The position numbers and the translations under genes are program-made. A stretch of 23,944 nucleotides of DNA, taken from CAZPWQ01 sp964590495. Its GTDB lineage: Bacteria; Bacteroidota; Rhodothermia; Balneolales; Balneolaceae. Numbering within the stretch: the first letter of the stretch is position 1; each line of letters opens with the position of its first letter. The notes under the pieces were generated by a model. The model had not been told where the DNA came from. It ran no database searches and saw nothing but the letters and a program-made list of their open reading frames with translations. Where the stretch lies: positions 1 to 23,944 of the forward strand of contig CAZPWQ010000051.1 in NCBI GenBank assembly GCA_964590495.1, written 5' to 3'. Positions 8,829 to 17,847 of the stretch are shown here, in pieces.

Positions 8829-8943
8829 TTAAATACCATGATTATGCGATAGTATTCTAGTGATTGATCGCGAGAACTTAATAGCCTTACTTATTCACGG
8901 TATGCATGCCTTTTGTTAAAATAGCTGCTTCTTCATAGCGGAT

Positions 8944-8995
8944 GAGATCCCTCCGTTACAGCCCGCAAACCCGCGGGCTTTCAGTCGGGATGACA
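8944..8995 (+). repeat. Structured repeat with interchangeable hairpin (GAGATCC type)
   Basis: The flanks GAGATCCCTCCG and GTCGGGATGACA enclose a perfect 7-bp hairpin AGCCCGC / GCGGGCT (8960-8966, 8973-8979). The flanks resemble the right half of the main repeat. It is one of two repeat elements in the 396-bp gap between the TonB receptor start and the EamA stop. Confidence 0.65.
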
Positions 8996-9037
8996 TCGTG
9001 AGGAGTTTTCAATTTGTTGCCCTATCCAAACGCTGGC

Positions 9038-9092
9038 GTCATTTCGAGTGGAGTTTCGGTGGGGGTTTTCCGAAACGGAGTCGAGAAATCCC
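9038..9092 (+). repeat. Structured repeat with interchangeable hairpin (GTCATTTCGAG type)
   Basis: This starts GTCATTTCGAG and ends GAGTCGAGAAATCCC. Between them is the hairpin GTTTCGG (9053-9059) / CCGAAAC (9070-9076) with loop TGGGGGTTTT. Its layout matches the left half of the main repeat, including the TGG...TTTT loop, but the stem sequence is different. It sits upside down in order relative to a full element: right-type half first, left-type half second. Confidence 0.65.
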
Positions 9093-9161
9093 ATCCGTGT
9101 GGGAAAGGCAGTTAGCCCGTTATCAACTGCAGTACCAGCAAGAGCAAAGCGAGATAAAACC

Positions 9162-10061
9162 TTAAGTCCCTTGTTCGACTTTCTTTCTCCAGGTAAGCAT
9201 TACTCCGATAAGGATGATCGCCATTGCCAAAATGGATGTCACGGGAGGCAGTTCTCCAAAAAGAAACAGCGCCAGCAGTGATGCCAGAATCGGTTCCGAC
9301 AAGGTCAGTGTCGATATTAAAGTCGGAGATACAAATTTGACTGCAAAATTCATCGAGCCGTGACCGATAATTTGCGGTCCGAAAGCAAGACCTGCTCCTA
9401 CAATTACTCCGGCTGTTGTAACATCCAGCAGGTTATGGCCAAGTGATAACGCAAGTATGATACAGGTTGCCGCTGCATAGAAATAGACGGGAAAAACATA
9501 GTCAACCCATTCTCTTTTTTGACGTATGTTTTGACCGATTAACAGGTAGACCACAAAAATAAGTGCAGCGGAAAAGGCAAGGAAATTTCCAAAAAGCGGG
9601 TCGGCAAACGGCTGGTCAATCTGGCTGTCGGATATCCCGAGCAGTACAGAACCCGAAAAAGCAAGAAATACGCCACTCCAGGTTGTTTTGTTGAACCTGC
9701 GTTTGTACCAGAGCCGTTCTATTAATATTAGAATAACAGGATGAATGGTAACCAAAACAGAGGCCGAGGCTATGGAAGTGTAATAAAGAGAGGCAATCCA
9801 ACAGGTAAAATGAAGTCCCAGACAAGCGCCGGAAAGAATCATCCAGTAGCGTTCCTTCAGTTTTCCGACACGGGTGGAATTATCTCTTCTCCACAGCCAG
9901 TAGGGTAAAAGTATCAGAACAGCAAAAACAGTTCGGTAGGTGACCAGAATCAGGGGAGAGGTATCCGGGGCCAGCCTCACGAGTATGGGGGAAAAACCAA
10001 AGGCGATCAGCCCGACTCCAAGAGCAGTTAGGACCTTTCCTTTTGGATAAGTATCAGTCAT
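9162..10061 (-). CDS. EamA/DMT-family inner-membrane transporter
   Basis: 299 residues, almost wholly hydrophobic, with about ten predicted membrane segments arranged as two EamA repeats. The first repeat begins ALGVGLIAFGFSPILVRLAP; the second runs from about 150 and includes GHGSMNFAVKFVSPTLIS and TLSEPILASLLALFLFGE. These are standard RhaT/YdcZ-like drug/metabolite exporter signatures. The substrate cannot be told from sequence; exporters of amino acids, nucleobases and other metabolites belong to this family. The C-terminus is short and basic (TWRKKVEQGT). A perfect 8-bp hairpin lies 35 bp upstream of its start, and DUF4293 is the next gene upstream on the same strand. Confidence 0.9.
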   Translation of the reverse strand: MTDTYPKGKVLTALGVGLIAFGFSPILVRLAPDTSPLILVTYRTVFAVLILLPYWLWRRDNSTRVGKLKERYWMILSGACLGLHFTCWIASLYYTSIASASVLVTIHPVILILIERLWYKRRFNKTTWSGVFLAFSGSVLLGISDSQIDQPFADPLFGNFLAFSAALIFVVYLLIGQNIRQKREWVDYVFPVYFYAAATCIILALSLGHNLLDVTTAGVIVGAGLAFGPQIIGHGSMNFAVKFVSPTLISTLTLSEPILASLLALFLFGELPPVTSILAMAIILIGVMLTWRKKVEQGT

Positions 10062-10095
10062 AAAATGGACCTCACCAAAAAATTTGGGAATGCAA

Positions 10096-10115
10096 GGCCC
10101 CGAGAATTCGGGGCC
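10096..10115. terminator. Perfect GC-rich hairpin between DUF4293 and EamA genes
   Basis: GGCCCCGA / TCGGGGCC, 8 bp around GAAT. On the minus strand it follows the DUF4293 gene by 92 bp and precedes the EamA start by 35 bp. No T tract follows, so it may be a weak terminator, an attenuator, or another repeat-type hairpin. Confidence 0.45.
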
Positions 10116-10207
10116 GCCTCTGTTCTAAAACTATGCGACTTCTTGAAATACCAGCAATTAGCATTGTTTAAATTTTTGTGAGAAATGCAGTATTAGAAGC
10201 TAGCTTT

Positions 10208-10615
10208 TTATCGGATTCTGTCCATGGAGTTTACCAATTCGATGTCGTCTTTAACTTTCTTGCGGGCGTATAGCTGTGAAGCGAGCGCAAGTACTAAGAA
10301 TACAAGGCCGATTGTTTCATCCCATAAAAAGACTCCAAATCCTCCCAGAGAAATGAAAATCCCGATACCCCATCCGAGAGTTATCAATTGTGCTATTAAA
10401 AGAATATTAATCCAGCGCACCTGGTTTTGTCGGTTTTTGTACAGGAAAATACAGCCCAGAGATCCGAAAAAGGCGATTGTCAAGATTAGGGAAAACCCAA
10501 TACCAATCCAGGCGCTTGGATCGGCCTGTGCATGCCGGTAAACTGCATTAAAAAAAACACCGCCGTTCAATAGAAAAGCCAGTGAAAGCAGGACAGATTG
10601 AATTCGCTGTATCAC
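10208..10615 (-). CDS. DUF4293 family membrane protein
   Basis: 135 residues with four predicted transmembrane helices. It begins MIQRIQSVLLSLAFLLNG and ends with a short hydrophilic tail (KVKDDIELVNSMDRIR). This start, the four-helix layout and the DxxLVxSxDRIR-like tail are what I know of the Bacteroidota DUF4293 family. Its function is unknown. Its presence is a useful lineage marker. The gene is separated by 172 bp of hairpin repeats from the RND pump upstream, so it is probably not part of the efflux operon. Confidence 0.85.
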   Translation of the reverse strand: MIQRIQSVLLSLAFLLNGGVFFNAVYRHAQADPSAWIGIGFSLILTIAFFGSLGCIFLYKNRQNQVRWINILLIAQLITLGWGIGIFISLGGFGVFLWDETIGLVFLVLALASQLYARKKVKDDIELVNSMDRIR

Positions 10616-10690
10616 AATTACATATATTTATTGAGGATTCTTTGAAAGCTTCCAAGATACAGATTCTGGATACCGGATGCCAGATACCGG

Positions 10691-10757
10691 CCCTCCTGCG
10701 CGCAAGGCTTCGGAGGGTAAAATACTGCCTGCCCTACGAAGTCTTGGCGTGGTAGGG
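10691..10757. repeat. Inverted pair of 27-bp palindromic repeats
   Basis: The first unit (10691-10717) has arms CCCTCC / GGAGGG, and the second (10732-10757) has CCCTAC / GTAGGG. Reversing the first gives CCCTCCGAAGCCTTG..., which lines up base for base with CCCTACGAAGTCTTG... of the second. They are therefore two copies in opposite orientation, 14 bp apart. They sit 31 bp past the stop of the RND gene (minus strand). A possible role is termination or end protection of the efflux transcript. Confidence 0.6.
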
Positions 10758-10787
10758 GAGGCTGGCGTTCAACCAATAACCAAATCC

Positions 10788-13700
10788 TCAGGATGGTGAG
10801 GGTATTGATTCTTTTTTTTCGCTGTTGTCTGTATCACTGCCGTTTGCTGTTTCCGGGGCCTTAACAATAATTCCGGGATTTTTATCGTCAAAGAAAAAGA
10901 CATTTACCTTACGTCGGCCGCTTTCAAACAGATAATAAAGAACCGGTACAAGTATCAATGTCAGGAATGTGGCAAAAATAAGGCCGTTGATAACGGCGAT
11001 TGCCATGGGTGCCCACCATGCCGCCTGAGGTCCGCCCCAGTAAAGATATTCGCCGATGTTGGTGAAAAATTCGACCGGATTATTGACCAGCACTATAAAA
11101 TCCAGATTAAACCCGATAGCCAGGGGAATAAGCCCAAGCGTAGTTGTTAAAGCAGTAAGTACTACCGGCCTGAAACGAACCATCCCGCCTTTGACAAGAG
11201 CATCATACAGGTTCATATTATCCCTTACACGCAGGATGTCGATATAATCGATCAGTACAATAGCATTATTTACTACCACACCTGCCAGGGAGATAACTCC
11301 GATACCGGTCATAATTATAACAAATGGCATCTGGAATATTACCAGGCCGTAGAAAACTCCGGCTGTGGACATAATAACGGAAGTCATCACAATGAACGGT
11401 TTACTGACCGAATTAAATTGCGATATCAGAATAAAGGTGATCAGGAACAGAGCTATAACAAATGCCATAGACAGGAAATCAGCGGCTTCCTGCTGGTCTT
11501 CCTGCTGACCTGTCCAGCGATGGGTATAATCGGGGGGCAGTTCATTCTGAATATAATTGGAAAGAACGCCCTGAACTTCCTGCAGAACGGCATTTTCGTT
11601 AAATCCGGATCTTACATCCGCCATGATGGTAACCACCCGTTCCTGGTCAATATGCTTGATTGCACCGAGACCTTTGGTCAGCTCCCAGGAAGCGATACTT
11701 GAAAGCGGAATTTGGCGATCTTCGTGCATAACATTCAGATCCTGAAGTACACTAAGGTCATTTCTGAATTGTTCCTCAAGCCGTACTGTAATATCATATT
11801 CATCCTTGCCGTCACGATATTGCGATGCCTCGACTCCGTTAATTGCCTGTCTCACAGTATTTCCGACTTCCTGGGTCGAAAGGCCGAATATGGCAGCTTT
11901 CTCGCGATCAACTTTAATCCGGACTTCCGGTCTTGCATCCGGAATATTCGATTCCAGTCCGTCAAGCCTGCCGTATACCGGATCATTTTCGAGGACCGTC
12001 AACACCTCTTCTGAAATGCGTTCAAGTACCTTCATGTCTTTACCTGAAACCTCCAGATTTATAGGTTTTCCTGACGGAGGTCCCTGCTGTTGCTGTTGTA
12101 CAGTGATATCGGCACCGGCTATTCCTGAAGAAAAATTGCTTCTTACATATTCAATGGCATCAAATGAACTGCCTTTACGTTCCTGGTAATCAACAAAATT
12201 AAGCACGATTGTTCCCAGATGAGAAGAAGCGCTCTGACTTGCATCCATTCCGGATGAAATGGCAGCTCCCGCAGTACTTAACCTGCTTTCTATATCCATG
12301 TTATTGGGTATGTTTTTTACCTTTGACTCCAATTGATCTATCACCGACTCGGTGAATTCAACATTGGTACCTACCGGTGTTTCTACCTGTATATAGGCCT
12401 GATCGGGCTGAATACCTTCCGGGAAGAATTCCACACCCGGACTGAACATGCCGAAGACGACAAAACTTGTGACCAGTACGAGTACGGAAATTCCCACAAC
12501 GCTTTTACCGTGGTCAAGAGACCAGCGAAGAACTTTTTCATAATTTCCCAATACTCTGAACATGCCCTTTTTTTGCCACCAGTTGCCGACCGGATTCATA
12601 ACGTGCCGGTTCAACAGCCAGAGCAGTCCTGCAAAAATGAGGAGCATGGTCCAGGTCAATAAATTATTGAAAAGCGCAACAAGCAGTAAAATTCCGGCAA
12701 ACGCTGTCATAGCGATCTTTCCCCTGCGGGTCATTTTGGGCTTATCCGCATTTTCGGCCTGCTCGAGATTCATAAACAGGGCACACAAAACCGGATTTAT
12801 TACCAGTGCCACAAAAAGAGAACTGCTGAGGGTGATAATCAGAGTTATTGGCAGGTAGCCCATGAATTCACCAACGATGCCAGGCCAAAAAAGCAGCGGG
12901 AAGAAAGCAGCCAGTGTGGTCAGTGTTCCCGATATAATAGGCAATGCCACTTCACCGGTACCTTTCCGGGCCGCTTCAAAATTGTCATAGCCTTCTTCAA
13001 GGTACCGATAGATGTTTTCCACAACGACGATGGCATTATCGACGAGCATACCCAATGCCAGGATGAGGGAAAACAGTACAATCATGTTCATGGTAATCCC
13101 CAGCATGCTGAGTACGATAAATGATACGAACATGGAAAGAGGAATTGCTATTCCTACAAACGAAGCATTACGCACGCCGAGGAAAAACAGCAAAATACCG
13201 ATAACCAGTATCAGCCCTGAAATGATATTATTTTCAAGACTGCTCACCATCACATTGATATTTTTACTTTGGTCGGAAGTAATTTCCAGGCTGGTTGTAG
13301 GAGGCAGGCCCGGCAGAGCCCGATCCAGTATATCCTTGACTGCAGTGGCGGTCTCAATGATATTTTCGCCGCTTCGCTTTACCACAGACAACGAGATAAC
13401 GGGATCATCGTTCAGCTTGGCATAGGTCTCCCGTTCCTTGAAACCAAAAGTAACCGACGCGACATCCCGGATATAAACAGGTTTATCATCCGGTGCGTCA
13501 ATAACGATATCTTCGATCGGCTCGACAGTATCGAATTCGCCGGGAACACGCAACAGAAACTTCTTGATTCCGACTTCAATATTTCCACCGGGTGTGGTTA
13601 CATTTTCTGTTCGGATAGCGGCAATAATATCCCCGAATGTCAGCCCGTAATATTTCAGTTTCGGGAGGTTTACGTCAACTTTAACTTCCCGCTCGAGTCC

Positions 13701-14312
13701 ACCTGCCAGATTAACCTCAAGGACCGAGGGAATGGTTTCGATCTGATCCTGCAGGTCTTCAGCAATATCCTTGAGCTGAACCAACCCATACTGCCCGGAA
13801 ACATTCACCTGCATAATGGGAAATTCAGAGATATTGATCTCCTGGATAACGGGGTCTTCCGCTTCGGTGGGTAACTCAGGTCTTGCCAGGTCTACCTTTT
13901 CCCTCACTTTTTGAAGGGCTTCTTCAATATTTATGTCGGTATTGAATTCGAGATTAATATTCGAATATCCTTCAGCTGAAGTAGATTCCATCTGTTTGAT
14001 ATCGGAGATCCCGCTCAGCTCATCTTCCAGCTTGCGGGTAATAAGGCTTTCCATATCTTCCGGAGAAACTCCCGGATAGGTGGTAATAACCAGGATATTC
14101 GGTACGGTAATATCAGGAGATGATTCTTTCGGGATAGTGATATAAGACTGGATTCCAAGTATTGCTACGAGGAGCAGTAATACCAGTACACTGATTCGGT
14201 TATCAATGGAAAAAGAGGTAAGGCCGAACTCCTTCTGTTTTTCCACATTTCCGCTGCCGTCGTATGGAAGTTTTTCTCTTGGAGTTTTTGAATTATTCAT
14301 ATAGCTGTTCAT
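10788..14312 (-). CDS. RND-family efflux pump permease (AcrB-like)
   Basis: 1174 residues, against about 1030-1050 for AcrB. The first membrane helix is near 39-58 (ISVLVLLLLVAILG), then come a large periplasmic loop, helices 2-6, a second loop and helices 8-12. The helix-4 charge-relay region reads LGMLVDNAIVVVENI (Asp near 423), with Asn where many drug pumps have a second Asp. The counterpart in the second half is GVVVNNAIVLIDYI. The extra length comes from a hydrophobic segment between the halves (about 535-580), an insertion near 1072-1098 (NPVEFFTNIGEYLYWGG) and a hydrophilic C-terminal tail. It starts directly after the adaptor stop codon (TAA then ATG). Substrate class is not determinable from sequence. 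An alternative start is Met5. Confidence 0.92.
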   Translation of the reverse strand: MNSYMNNSKTPREKLPYDGSGNVEKQKEFGLTSFSIDNRISVLVLLLLVAILGIQSYITIPKESSPDITVPNILVITTYPGVSPEDMESLITRKLEDELSGISDIKQMESTSAEGYSNINLEFNTDINIEEALQKVREKVDLARPELPTEAEDPVIQEINISEFPIMQVNVSGQYGLVQLKDIAEDLQDQIETIPSVLEVNLAGGLEREVKVDVNLPKLKYYGLTFGDIIAAIRTENVTTPGGNIEVGIKKFLLRVPGEFDTVEPIEDIVIDAPDDKPVYIRDVASVTFGFKERETYAKLNDDPVISLSVVKRSGENIIETATAVKDILDRALPGLPPTTSLEITSDQSKNINVMVSSLENNIISGLILVIGILLFFLGVRNASFVGIAIPLSMFVSFIVLSMLGITMNMIVLFSLILALGMLVDNAIVVVENIYRYLEEGYDNFEAARKGTGEVALPIISGTLTTLAAFFPLLFWPGIVGEFMGYLPITLIITLSSSLFVALVINPVLCALFMNLEQAENADKPKMTRRGKIAMTAFAGILLLVALFNNLLTWTMLLIFAGLLWLLNRHVMNPVGNWWQKKGMFRVLGNYEKVLRWSLDHGKSVVGISVLVLVTSFVVFGMFSPGVEFFPEGIQPDQAYIQVETPVGTNVEFTESVIDQLESKVKNIPNNMDIESRLSTAGAAISSGMDASQSASSHLGTIVLNFVDYQERKGSSFDAIEYVRSNFSSGIAGADITVQQQQQGPPSGKPINLEVSGKDMKVLERISEEVLTVLENDPVYGRLDGLESNIPDARPEVRIKVDREKAAIFGLSTQEVGNTVRQAINGVEASQYRDGKDEYDITVRLEEQFRNDLSVLQDLNVMHEDRQIPLSSIASWELTKGLGAIKHIDQERVVTIMADVRSGFNENAVLQEVQGVLSNYIQNELPPDYTHRWTGQQEDQQEAADFLSMAFVIALFLITFILISQFNSVSKPFIVMTSVIMSTAGVFYGLVIFQMPFVIIMTGIGVISLAGVVVNNAIVLIDYIDILRVRDNMNLYDALVKGGMVRFRPVVLTALTTTLGLIPLAIGFNLDFIVLVNNPVEFFTNIGEYLYWGGPQAAWWAPMAIAVINGLIFATFLTLILVPVLYYLFESGRRKVNVFFFDDKNPGIIVKAPETANGSDTDNSEKKESIPSPS

Positions 14313-15389
14313 TTACTGATTACGTTGTGCAAGACCTGAGCTTACCTCATCCACAACAGAAATACGCATGCTGTCCTGCAGGAAAGAAGAACCCACGGTT
14401 ATAAGCTGGTCACCCGGATTAAGTCCATCCTCAACCACCACTTCATTTTTGTAGGCTGCGCCAAGTTTTACAGGTACAGCTTTGGCTATGGTGTGACCGT
14501 CATCATCTTTTGCCACTGTATAAACAACATTATTTTCATCGGTCTGAATCACATATTCGCTGCCCAAAACAATCGCCTCTTCAAGTTCCAGTGTTCTGAC
14601 CATAAGGTTGGCAATCATATCGACTTTATAGTTACTGCCCTCGGGTAATCGCATTTCAACCTCAAATGTTCTCGTCTGCGGATCAATACTTTGTGCTACA
14701 AAAGTGATCGGCAGATCCAGGGTATCGGAATTTTGAAAATCGAACCAGACACGTGCCACATCCCCCTTCTCAACTACATCCGAATAGGTTGAAGGTACGC
14801 CGGTTATTACTCTCAGGTTATCGGAACCGATCAGCCGCACCAGTACTGTTCCCGGGCTGGCCATTTCACCTTCTTCAACCATTTTCTGTTCCAGGGATGC
14901 ATCGAAGGGCGCAGTGATCGTGGTTTTGGCAATACTTTCTTTAACTGATTCAAGGGACGCCCTGTTTTGCTCATAGGAATACCTTGCATTCAGGTAATCC
15001 ATCTCGGATCCGATCTCATCCTGTTCATAGAGCTTTTTCAGCCGTTCAAAATTTTCGCGCGCTTGTGCCGTGACAGCTTCCAGACGCTCCTGCTCCCGCC
15101 TGAGCTGAGAGTCATCTATTTTCAGGATCGGCTCTCCCTTTTTGATGCGGTCGCCTTCCTCAACAAAATATTCGTTGACACGTCCGGTTACCTCGGAAGA
15201 GATCCGAACGTCGTTACGGGATTTTACAGTTCCCACAAGCCGTAAAAATCGTTCAAATTTTTCCGGTTTTGCCGTTTGGCTTTCAACATTAACAGTTCGA
15301 ACCTGTTCCTCGGTAGCTTCGTCCGGCTGCTGGGTACATCCGGCAGTGAGTAAGCCGGCAGTGAGTATTACTAATAATTGCTTGTACAT
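14313..15389 (-). CDS. RND periplasmic adaptor (membrane fusion lipoprotein)
   Basis: 358 residues. A lipoprotein signal ends at LLTAGC with Cys18, so it is anchored to a membrane facing the periplasm. The order is typical of AcrA/HlyD-type adaptors: a first barrel-sandwich half (about 50-95, KKGEPILKIDDSQL), a helical hairpin (about 95-150, rich in Glu, Arg and Leu), the second half (TTITAPFDASLEQ, about 152-165), a beta-barrel domain (about 190-270) and a membrane-proximal domain. It links the RND pump to the TolC-like channel. It starts 16 bp after the TolC-like gene and abuts the pump gene, so the three are clearly co-transcribed. Confidence 0.93.
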   Translation of the reverse strand: MYKQLLVILTAGLLTAGCTQQPDEATEEQVRTVNVESQTAKPEKFERFLRLVGTVKSRNDVRISSEVTGRVNEYFVEEGDRIKKGEPILKIDDSQLRREQERLEAVTAQARENFERLKKLYEQDEIGSEMDYLNARYSYEQNRASLESVKESIAKTTITAPFDASLEQKMVEEGEMASPGTVLVRLIGSDNLRVITGVPSTYSDVVEKGDVARVWFDFQNSDTLDLPITFVAQSIDPQTRTFEVEMRLPEGSNYKVDMIANLMVRTLELEEAIVLGSEYVIQTDENNVVYTVAKDDDGHTIAKAVPVKLGAAYKNEVVVEDGLNPGDQLITVGSSFLQDSMRISVVDEVSSGLAQRNQ

Positions 15390-15405
15390 ATGGTTAGATT
15401 GGTAA

Positions 15406-16905
15406 TTAGTTGTTTGCTATCGGTTGTTTTTCATCCACAAAAGGAACCAGGCCTATCGCCTGGTCGTAGCGCGCTTTTGCGGTGAGATAATTAAATACCA
15501 TTTGTGCGTAATTGGCCTCAGCTTCTCTCAGCTGCAACTCGGCATTTGTAACATCAAGCTGCGATCCCATTCCGTTTTCGAGCCGGACTATTGCCCGCTG
15601 ATAACCTTCACGGGCCAGCTCAAGTGCGCTTTCACGGGCGGATGCGGTTTCAATAGATTCGTTCAGAGATTCTTTTGCAGACTGAATCTCATTTTTTGCA
15701 GCACGTTCGACTGCACGTTCCTGTTCCTCGATATCCTTCCTTTCAATTTGTGCGATGCTCAGATTCGCATTTCTCTGGAAACCCTGAAATATGGGCAGGC
15801 TCAAAGTCACTCCTATTGTCTGGGAGCGCGCCCGCGAATCTTCGCGGCCGAAAAATACCGGGTTGCCCGCCTGCGAAGCCGACCAGTTAAGATTATAGCT
15901 GGCAGTGAGGGTAGGCATGAACCTGCTTTTAATGGCCATGATCTCACGCTCTTTCAGCTGGTTTTGTGTCTGAAGCATCCGAATATCACCACGCTGGTCG
16001 GTGGCGATATCAATGAGGTCGGCCTGCGGTTCAAACTCGTAGGGCGTCATCCGGTCGATTTTTTTGATATCCCGGTTTTCTTCGGCTTGTGCCTGCTGTT
16101 CCAGGATATCGAACTGATTGAGATCGCCCCTGATCACTATTGACAGATCGAGCGGTACACCTATTACCAACTTCAGTTCGCGGTAAGCTTGCTCTACGTC
16201 ATATTTCGCCTGCGTAAGCTGCGGTTCTTGGTTTCTTAACTGTACGCGAACCTGCAGGACCTCGAATTCGTCGATCAGTCCTGCCTTATGCCGGGCTTCA
16301 TTATCCCTGAGATTTTCACTAAGCCGGTCAACAGTAGCCTGTTGAAGCCGAAACTGTTCCCGGGCAACCAGAACATTGTAATAGGCGATCCTGGTTTCCG
16401 TGACGATCTGCTGCGTCGTTGCCCTCATATTTTCAGCCTGTGCCTCCTTGAAAAGCTTTGAGCTGCTTATACCGATAATAGCTTCGCCCCGAAACAGCGT
16501 CTGTTGCACCGAAATTCCTCCCGTCCAGTTGTTGTCGGTACCGAACTGCAGCGGCACCAGCTCGCCGGCCGGCGCATCAGGATCAAAAAACTGTGCCGGC
16601 ACAAAATTCACCGGTATTTCAAGATTCCGGGTATAATTGGCTGATCCTGTTATTTCCGGCAGAACTTCGCTCCAGGCGAGCCGAACCTGTTCATCGGCAT
16701 CCTCAAAATTCAACAGCGAGCGCTTGATATCCGTATTGTTTGCGAGAGCTATATTAATAGCCTGGGAAAGTGTCACAGGCTTTGCCTGGTTGGCTATCTG
16801 ATCTGCAGAACCTTGATCCTGGCCAACACCGGAAACTGTTATTGCAAAGAACAAAGTAATAGCCGTAATCAAATACCTGCCTGTACTTCTCGGAAGTTCA
16901 TTCAT
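15406..16905 (-). CDS. TolC-family outer-membrane efflux protein
   Basis: 499 residues. The signal peptide (about 1-28) ends near VSGVGQ. Two similar halves of the outer-membrane efflux family follow, each with long alpha-helical coiled segments (for example about 190-245 and 375-480) that form the periplasmic tunnel. The second half includes QLDVTNAELQLREAEANYAQ-like sequence before the end. A linker of about 45 residues (about 260-305, Glu/Gln/Asp-rich) lies between the halves. It is the first structural gene after tetR; a promoter and operator candidate lie in the 85 bp between them. Confidence 0.92.
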   Translation of the reverse strand: MNELPRSTGRYLITAITLFFAITVSGVGQDQGSADQIANQAKPVTLSQAINIALANNTDIKRSLLNFEDADEQVRLAWSEVLPEITGSANYTRNLEIPVNFVPAQFFDPDAPAGELVPLQFGTDNNWTGGISVQQTLFRGEAIIGISSSKLFKEAQAENMRATTQQIVTETRIAYYNVLVAREQFRLQQATVDRLSENLRDNEARHKAGLIDEFEVLQVRVQLRNQEPQLTQAKYDVEQAYRELKLVIGVPLDLSIVIRGDLNQFDILEQQAQAEENRDIKKIDRMTPYEFEPQADLIDIATDQRGDIRMLQTQNQLKEREIMAIKSRFMPTLTASYNLNWSASQAGNPVFFGREDSRARSQTIGVTLSLPIFQGFQRNANLSIAQIERKDIEEQERAVERAAKNEIQSAKESLNESIETASARESALELAREGYQRAIVRLENGMGSQLDVTNAELQLREAEANYAQMVFNYLTAKARYDQAIGLVPFVDEKQPIANN

Positions 16906-16973
16906 ACAAATTTATTCTTTTTCCTTTATTGTTGGATTCCTGTTTTTTTACAAATGATTGTAGTACGGGAATA

Positions 16974-17003
16974 ATTATAATATGTTACAATTACTGACCG
17001 TCA
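16974..17003 (-). promoter_or_regulatory. Candidate promoter of the tolC-adaptor-RND genes
   Basis: On the minus strand a TATAAT (complement of 16974-16979) is preceded by TGACGG (complement of 16998-17003) with an 18-base spacer. The upstream element lies inside the TetR-type operator. Repressor binding would therefore block this promoter and leave tetR transcription from its own promoter partly separate. Confidence 0.45.
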
Positions 17004-17677
17004 GTCAGTTGTTTGCTTCTTCCTTTCTCGGTAGCCATACCGGCACCGATCAGGTTCAGAAAGTTTTTGTAAAGGGATTCACTGTTGATTTCCATCTCAT
17101 CGAGAATTTTAAAATGATGTCCGGCCTTCTTCATGTGATTGATAGTTGTAATTCCCCGGGTGCTCGACCAAATAATAATCGCCAGCTCTTTGGGATTATA
17201 GGAATCATCGATTGTACCGTCCTGCATGCCTATTTGAAGCGCCCGTATCATAAATGTCATTGCTTCGCGCATATTCTCTTCACAGGTTTGCGCCATATTA
17301 CTTTTCTTAAGCTCTTCCACATTCTTCAGGGATTCGTAATATTGGAAGGCATTGAAGTAGCCGGGATTGTTACGAACGAAATCCAGATATGTCTCACCCA
17401 TTTGCCGGATTAGTTCTATACCGCTGTAATCCTCAGTAAAAATTTTGGCGAAACGGCTGTTCAGCAGGTTCGACCCCCGCTCTGCAATCGCCATATACAA
17501 CTCATTTTTATTCTTGAAATACAGGTATAATGTTCCCTTACTTAGTTCAGCTTCTTCGGCGATTTCATCCATTGTTGCCTGGTCCAGCCCCTTGGAAAAA
17601 ATGATCTCTTCCGCGGCGTCAATAATCTGATTTTTTCGCTTTTCTTTTTCCCGTATTTTGCGTTCTTCAATTCCCAT
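16991..17677 (-). CDS. TetR/AcrR-family transcriptional repressor of the efflux operon
   Basis: 228 residues. The N-terminal DNA-binding domain has the usual TetR form: helix 1 NQIIDAAEEIIFSKG (16-30), then TMDEIAEEAELSKGTLYLYFKNKNELY (35-61) carrying the helix-turn-helix. The remaining 160 residues are a variable helical ligand-binding and dimer domain with no recognisable close family. It is the first gene of the tetR-tolC-adaptor-RND cluster, so it most likely represses the pump and is released by a pump substrate. Matching operator candidates lie 23 bp upstream of its start and across its stop codon, suggesting control of both itself and the pump genes. Confidence 0.92.
   Translation of the reverse strand: MGIEERKIREKEKRKNQIIDAAEEIIFSKGLDQATMDEIAEEAELSKGTLYLYFKNKNELYMAIAERGSNLLNSRFAKIFTEDYSGIELIRQMGETYLDFVRNNPGYFNAFQYYESLKNVEELKKSNMAQTCEENMREAMTFMIRALQIGMQDGTIDDSYNPKELAIIIWSSTRGITTINHMKKAGHHFKILDEMEINSESLYKNFLNLIGAGMATEKGRSKQLTDGQ
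16993..17009. promoter_or_regulatory. Candidate TetR-family operator 1 (tolC side)
   Basis: Inverted repeat ACTGAC-N5-GTCAGT overlapping the stop codon of tetR. Its minus-strand sequence contains TGACT-N5-TCAGT (complement of 16993-17007). The same 15-bp pattern occurs once more, upstream of tetR at 17700-17714. TGAC/GTCA half-sites are typical of many TetR-family regulators. Confidence 0.6.
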
Positions 17678-17699
17678 ATATTCTGTTTTAAATCTGTTA

Positions 17700-17714
17700 A
17701 CTGACTCCGAGTCA
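17700..17714. promoter_or_regulatory. Candidate TetR-family operator 2 (tetR side)
   Basis: Contains the perfect 13-bp palindrome TGACTC-C-GAGTCA (17702-17714). Read on the minus strand the 15-mer is TGACT-CGGAG-TCAGT, sharing TGACT-N5-TCAGT with operator 1. It lies 23-37 bp upstream of the tetR ATG, a normal place for an autorepression site. Confidence 0.6.
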
Positions 17715-17847
17715 TAATGTGACCGAAGTTAAGAGAAGGAGTTACGAAATACAAGATGTTTTGTTGCGTATTTTTTTGAGAGTTTTGGAAAAGCAAAGCG
17801 CGGGGCGCATAGTGCATGGTGTTGGAGTTATAACTTTTTACTCGTGT

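Noticed and set aside
8766..8943. Cobalamin riboswitch or Fur box before the TonB receptor
   Set aside because: No B12-box-like motif or Fur-type palindrome was recognisable in the sequence upstream of the ATG.
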